DNA of 38,442 nt from positions 1 through 38,442 of the forward strand of contig QHYH01000131.1 of NCBI GenBank assembly GCA_003223215.1, written 5' to 3'. Below the pieces are notes generated by a model. That model did no database searches, was not told the DNA's origin, and was given only the letters and a program-made list of their open reading frames with translations. A program made the position numbers and the translations under genes. This document shows, piece by piece, positions 34,414-38,442 of the stretch (positions are counted from its first letter, which is position 1; each line of letters begins with the position of its first letter). Origin of the DNA: Acidobacteriota bacterium (GTDB taxonomy: Bacteria; Acidobacteriota; Terriglobia; Acidiferrales; UBA7541).

Positions 34414-34920
34414 TCATCCGTCGGTTAAAGTGTCTACTGCGTTCCTTGGGCATGGAGGTAGACTGAAGAGACCTTTTTTTGCCTCTGTAGCTATAATCAC
34501 GACGTGGAGGAATCGGAATTTTGCCCGTGCGGCCCGCTCGTCCGGCGTTTCGTGCTTCAGCTTGTCAAGATCCTCGCGCTTTTCCTCTGTTCCTTGACCG
34601 ATGGAAGCTGCCCCGTTGTGCTCCACGGGCTGCTCGAAGCGAGCGCCGTTGACAATGATCATTCTGGTGACATCGATTTTTTCCGATTTTACGTGCCCGA
34701 GCAAGTCCAGGCGCCGCTCTTCATCACGTGCCGTGTAAGCGTAATGGTCGCGCGCCTGCCAACTGCGCTCGGTGGCCGCGACCGACTGGCCGACGATCTG
34801 ACGAGCGTCCAGGACGCTTGCATGACTCTGAGGTTTGTCCGGCCCGTTACTTTGAGCGAAGCCTGAAGCAGCGACCATGACCAGAAGCATTGCCATCCGA
34901 GATTTAGCCAGGATTTTCAT
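34414..34920 (-). pseudogene. Truncated secreted protein
   Basis: The frame has a Sec signal (KILAKSRMAMLLVMVAASGF, cleavage near AQS) and then resembles a secreted acidobacterial family whose members run on for about 280-300 residues (YAYTARDEERRLDLLGHVKS, VNGARFEQPVEHNG, DLDKLKHETPDERAARAKFR). Here the familiar pattern ends at about residue 140, after which about 28 unrelated residues (FLHVVIIATEAKKGLFSLPP) lead to a stop. A frameshift or deletion near 34510 is likely. The frame opens upstream at 35010, but the ATG at 34920 begins the signal peptide. The function of the intact family is unknown to me. Confidence 0.55.
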
Positions 34921-35218
34921 TTTTGACTCGAGGGCAGCGAAGCTGCAAAGCCCCTGAGAATCAGAATCGTGAAATAGGCTAGCGCATCGAGAGTCGAGAG
35001 TCTGTCCCAAAACGAACAGGTCTACTTGTGTGCGTATTAGAACAGACAGGTGAACGCCGAACTTCGTAGACTTATTTTGTTAGCAACAATCTAGTTCCTC
35101 TCCGGCTAAACTCCCGCCACTCAGTTTCAGGCGACAGTAAAGGGAACCCGGAGGCCCGCAGCGTCCGTCCTTCCCTTCAGTGTGGAGAGCGAGAATTAGA
35201 TGAAAGAGAAATCTTGTG

Positions 35219-35782
35219 ATGTACAAACGGTTCATCTTGGTACTTGGGATGTTTCTGGGTAGCCACGTGCCGGTGGCAGGACGAACACCCGTGCCACAGA
35301 TCGTCTTAGCACAAGAGCATGGTGCGCAGATTATGACGATGCCCCGGACGGTATCGATTCCCTTGATGACCTCTTCCTTCCTGCTGTCCCAGGATCCCGG
35401 GAACCCCCCTGCTCATTTCAGTCTACAGTTCGTGGGAGCTTACCAGTGTGACCCCAGCCTGGAGCATTCTTCGCCAAAGGACCAGGTTAAGACTTTGACT
35501 CTCACGCAGTCGAGCCTGCCGCTCTTCCAACTCTGGGTCGGAAGATTCCAACTGGGCGCCTTTCAGAGCACACTTCACATGCAGAACGTGCAGCTTGGTC
35601 CTTTAGGCTATGGTGGTATGGAGGGCTTTCGTCCCCCGCGACAAAGTTATCCGGGCGGCTCGCGTGCGGTCCATTTCTCCGGCCTCAGCCTGAGCTTTCA
35701 CTTTGGCCGAGACGCCCGAACACGACATGCAGCTCAGGGATGGGGGCGTATCACGCGGTTTGTCGGCACGATTCTGAATTGA
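35219..35782 (+). CDS. Unknown secreted protein
   Basis: A 187-residue protein that I do not recognise. Residues 1-22 form a short signal peptide (YKRFILVLGMFLGSHVPVAG). The mature part has alternating polar and hydrophobic residues in its middle (LFQLWVGRFQLGAFQSTLHM) and a Pro/Gly/Ser-rich turn near 135-150, then HFSGLSLSFHFGRDART. This could be a small beta-structure or a partial barrel, but that is only an impression. The ATG at 35219 is preceded by AGAG; a GTG at 35216 is also in frame. The nearest neighbours are the truncated secreted protein and a 47-residue basic protein, which give no functional hint. Confidence 0.6.
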   Translation: MYKRFILVLGMFLGSHVPVAGRTPVPQIVLAQEHGAQIMTMPRTVSIPLMTSSFLLSQDPGNPPAHFSLQFVGAYQCDPSLEHSSPKDQVKTLTLTQSSLPLFQLWVGRFQLGAFQSTLHMQNVQLGPLGYGGMEGFRPPRQSYPGGSRAVHFSGLSLSFHFGRDARTRHAAQGWGRITRFVGTILN

Positions 35783-35821
35783 ACGGCATTGCTTCTGTCT
35801 CGCTTTCATCAGGGGTGTACG

Positions 35822-35965
35822 ATGAAGAGGAAATATAAGAAAGAATCTGACGAAGCGACGCAAGCCAGCGTCAAGAAAGAAATGGCGAAACCGAGCATGG
35901 CCAAATCCGTACGCGAAGCGGAAGTGAATTTAGCCGCTGCTCGAATCGCTCAGGGTAAGCTCTGA
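35822..35965 (+). CDS. Small basic protein of 47 residues
   Basis: A short gene reading MKRKYKKESDEATQASVKKE, then a Lys/Ala-rich helix ending in AAARIAQGKL. AGGGG lies seven bases before the ATG and codon use looks like that of its neighbours. I do not know the family. The charge pattern suggests a nucleic-acid- or membrane-associated helix, but this is only inference. It lies 39 bp after the unknown secreted protein on the same strand, so the two could be co-transcribed. Confidence 0.5.
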   Translation: MKRKYKKESDEATQASVKKEMAKPSMAKSVREAEVNLAAARIAQGKL

Positions 35966-36059
35966 AAAACGAAGCTGCAGCCGAACTCGCATCCTACTGT
36001 GCAAGGTGCAAGGTGCCGAGGAGGCCCGGAGTCCGTTTGCTCCGTCATCTAATTCCGGA

Positions 36060-36882
36060 ATGGCGCTAACTGCTCTTGCCAAAAAACTATTTCGAACGCT
36101 GGCCAGAGTCTTTCCGCAGTCCGGTATGGTATTGCAGGCGGTGGCGTTCAATATGTTCTTGGCGTTCTTTGCAGTCCTGCTGACTGCGCTGAACGTTATG
36201 AAGAGTTCCTTGGAAGGAAAAGGCGGTCAGGAGGTCGCCATGCGGATTTCGGCGATTCTTCCCCCAGGCAGCTGGCAACTCATATCCGCATACGTGTTAC
36301 GCCAGAAAGTGAACGCCTGGTACCTGGCGCTTATCGGCTGGATTGGAACGCTGCTCGTGGGCACGCGGGTGATGAAGCTCATCATCAAAGGCATCGAGTT
36401 AATTTATGGGGGGTGACCACGGCGCACATTCCTTTCTCGGCCGCCAGATTCGTGGATTGCTTTTGTTTTCCTTGGCAAGTGTGGCATGACTTGTTGCCGT
36501 TGCGCTGAGTGTCTTTGGTCGGCCATCAGAGCAGTGGATTGCTGCCAAATTTGGTAACTTTTCCTTGGTTCGTAACTTTTTGGTCGTCACACTTCGAGTT
36601 CTGGCGATGATCCTGGCAATATTTGTCCTTGCCTTGATTTATCGCGTTGCGCGACCAGGTACAACGACCTGGAGCTCCGTTCTGCCCGGAGCAACCGCCG
36701 CAACAATTCTGTGTTGGGGCGTCAATTCGCTGTTTGGAATTTATGTTCGGAAGACCCAGTATGGGCCTGTCTACGGTGGCCTTGCCGCGGCGATCGGCCT
36801 TATGACGTGGATGCAGATCTCTGCAATGCTCGTCTTTGTTGGTGCCGCTTGGAACTCAGAAAGTGCTACTCGGGACGAGTGA
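36060..36882 (+). pseudogene. YihY/BrkB-family membrane protein, broken by frameshift and stop
   Basis: Two frames together encode a YihY/virulence-factor-BrkB-type inner-membrane protein. The first (36060-36416) has LAKKLFRTLARVFPQSG, hydrophobic FNMFLAFFAVLLTALNVM and VLRQKVNAWYLALIGWIGTL. It stops at TGA 36414-36416 right after six G (36408-36413). With one G fewer, the frame continues DHGAHSFLGRQIRGLLLFSL. A second in-frame TGA then occurs at 36487-36489, after which RVLAMILAIFVLALIYRVAR, WSSVLPGATAATILCWGVNS and YGPVYGGLAAAIGLMTWMQI match the conserved C-terminal half. At least two lesions are therefore needed to break it. The start at 36060 is one choice; an ATG at 36006 is also in frame. 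The function of the intact family is not settled. Confidence 0.8.
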
Positions 36883-37108
36883 GGTTACACCACCGCGGGA
36901 AAGACATCTGGTTGTTGAACGCTACCAGAGCTGACGTCAGACGGCAAGAACGAGCCGTCGAAACCCCGCGATTTCGCTGGGGCCTGCTCTGGTGGCAGAT
37001 TCGTTGTGTCGAGGGCCGGAAAAGCTTATGATGCGCGAGTCAGTGGTCCAAATCGGGAATCCCGACTAAGAGGAAATGGTAAGCCGCAATGACTGGCCAT
37101 TTCAATGT

Positions 37109-38442
37109 ATGCGCGGTTCACAGATTCGTAATCTGATCCTCCTGGCGCTGTTGTTGGCGCTCATCCTGCTAGTCCTGACTAGCACCATTGCGAACTTCGT
37201 CATCGAATACAACTGGTGGAAAGAGGTCGCACAGGTTGGGACGTGGATCAGCATGCTGTGGTACCAGCATTGCCCCGTCCGTGGCGGGCGCCCTGGTGGC
37301 TTTCATCGCGTTGTGGGTGGCTCATGCGCGGGGGCTGCACTTCGCCGGCGTCCGCCGAGGGGATTTCCGCCTGTACTCCCGGCTGGTTCTGATGGGGCTG
37401 GCCGTAGTGGCACTATTGTTCGCCTCGGCCTCGATTGACTACTGGACGATCATGCGCTTCTTCGGGTCGCGGGGGGTCACGCTGCCCCCCGCCACTTGGA
37501 CGGACCCGGTTTTTTCGCGGGCCCTGCCGTTTTACCTGTTTGACCTTCCTTTCTATTCGGAACTACTCGGATTTGTGTTTGTGCTGGCGATTCTTTGTGC
37601 CCTAGTCTTCTGGGCCACGGCGCGGGGATGGCAGTTATGGCTGCGGGGCGGGTCACTGAGAACTTTTGATCTGGGGCCCCACGCGCTGCTGCTGCCGGGC
37701 GCCACCCGGACAAGCTTCGTCCGCGTAATCGCCGTAATTCTTTTGCTTGGTTTTGCTACCTGGGTTTTTCTGGGCAACTACGAGCTTCTGTTCAACTCCC
37801 ACGCCTTCATGACCGGCGCAGATTACGTGGACGAAAAGGTTACCCTTCCCTTGCGCTGGCTCCTCATTATTGCGGTTTTAGCGGTGCTCCCGCTGGCTTG
37901 GACGTCGAGATACAAAAAGGCGATAGCCCTCTTAATCGCTGTTTTTATCCTGAAACTGGTCTTGCCAGGCATCGTTCGCGCCGTCTATGTGCGACCGAAT
38001 GAGATCTCGATCGAGCGACCTTACATCGAGCGGCATATTCAGGCCACTACGGTTGCCTTCGGCCTGAATCGGAGTGCTACGGAACGTCCCTTCACTACTT
38101 CCGGGCAAGAGACGGTCGATGCTGTGCAGGACGCCACGCTGCTCGATAATATTCGTCTTTGGGACCTGCGCGCCTACAACGCAACTATCACCCAGATCCA
38201 GGCGCTGCGGCCGTATTATACCTTTCCCTCCACCGATGTTGATCGCTACTTCATCAACGGCCGTATCAAGCAGGTACTGCTCTCCCCACGCGACATCGAC
38301 GTCAGCCAATTATCCGCCGAGGCGCGCCAGAGCTGGATCAATCCGGGGTTCATTTATACGCACGGCTTTGGCCTGGTCGTATCCGAGGTCAATAAGATTA
38401 CCCCCGACGGCCTGCCGGTCCTGCTCATCGAAAACGCCCCGC
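37109..38442 (+). CDS. UPF0182-family membrane protein, frameshifted, runs off the window
   Basis: The N-terminal frame (from ATG 37109, or 37076) gives a membrane helix (NLILLALLLALILLVLTSTI) and YNWWKEVAQVGTWISMLWY. One extra C in TACCAGC at 37264-37265 shifts the frame; removing it gives SIAPSVAGALVAFIALWVAH, and the frame stays open to the end of the window. UPF0182 (COG1615) hallmarks follow: YLFDLPFYSELLGFVFV, YVDEKVTLPLRWLL, NEISIERPYIERHIQATTVA. About seven membrane helices precede the soluble domain. The family is widespread and of unknown function. The gene is partial at the right edge. Confidence 0.85.

Overview
The window looks like a chromosomal segment from a soil-type Acidobacteriota bacterium. 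No single gene proves this. The inference rests on a combination typical of that phylum: an Oar-like TonB-dependent receptor with an N-terminal carboxypeptidase-regulatory domain, an 809-codon MacB/FtsX-type orphan permease (ADOP), a winged-helix/TolB-like/TPR transmembrane regulator, secreted beta-propeller proteins (kelch, PD40, TIGR03118, PQQ-like) and short STAS-like proteins. I saw no rRNA, tRNA or CRISPR array.

Layout. 1-6734: a secreted carboxypeptidase-regulatory/TPR protein, an intergenic stretch with a terminator and a perfect 18-bp palindrome, then a minus-strand pair (kelch lipoprotein, PD40 propeller) divergent from a winged-helix/TPR regulator. 6799-10263: a TonB-dependent receptor with a recognisable promoter. 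10348-12300: a decayed accessory island with an integrase scrap, a scrap of a large secreted protein, and two toxin-antitoxin modules whose antitoxins look whole while both PIN toxins look truncated. 12296-16559: a minus-strand cluster of Tat-exported ferritin-like protein, TIGR03118 propeller and PQQ-type propeller with a His-rich tail. 17447-19207: a secreted beta-helix-like protein. 19946-22369: the ADOP permease. These last two are separated and flanked by long non-coding stretches that carry inverted repeats and phased short motifs.

23198-34337: a plus-strand block centred on regulation and redox. It holds a membrane-anchored protein with seven PAS domains fused to a sigma54 activator module, a STAS-like protein, an ECF sigma factor, a winged-helix protein without a usable receiver domain, two short-chain dehydrogenases, a relic of a third, an NmrA-like protein, a double-domain SagB/ThcOx-type oxidoreductase and a Crp/Fnr-type regulator. 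ECF sigma through NmrA is tightly spaced and probably one transcription unit. This makes a plausible signal-responsive oxidoreductase locus, but the link between the sensors and the enzymes is inference.

34414-38442: a run of damaged or orphan genes. A secreted protein is cut short, two secreted or small proteins are unknown, a YihY/BrkB membrane protein is broken by a frameshift and a stop, and a UPF0182 membrane protein carries a one-base frameshift and runs off the window. The closeness of these lesions points either to gene decay or to local sequence error.

The items most worth following are the seven-PAS sigma54 regulator with the adjacent ECF/winged-helix/SDR unit, the PQQ-propeller/TIGR03118/ferritin-like export cluster with its 13-bp tandem repeats, and the toxin-truncated island.
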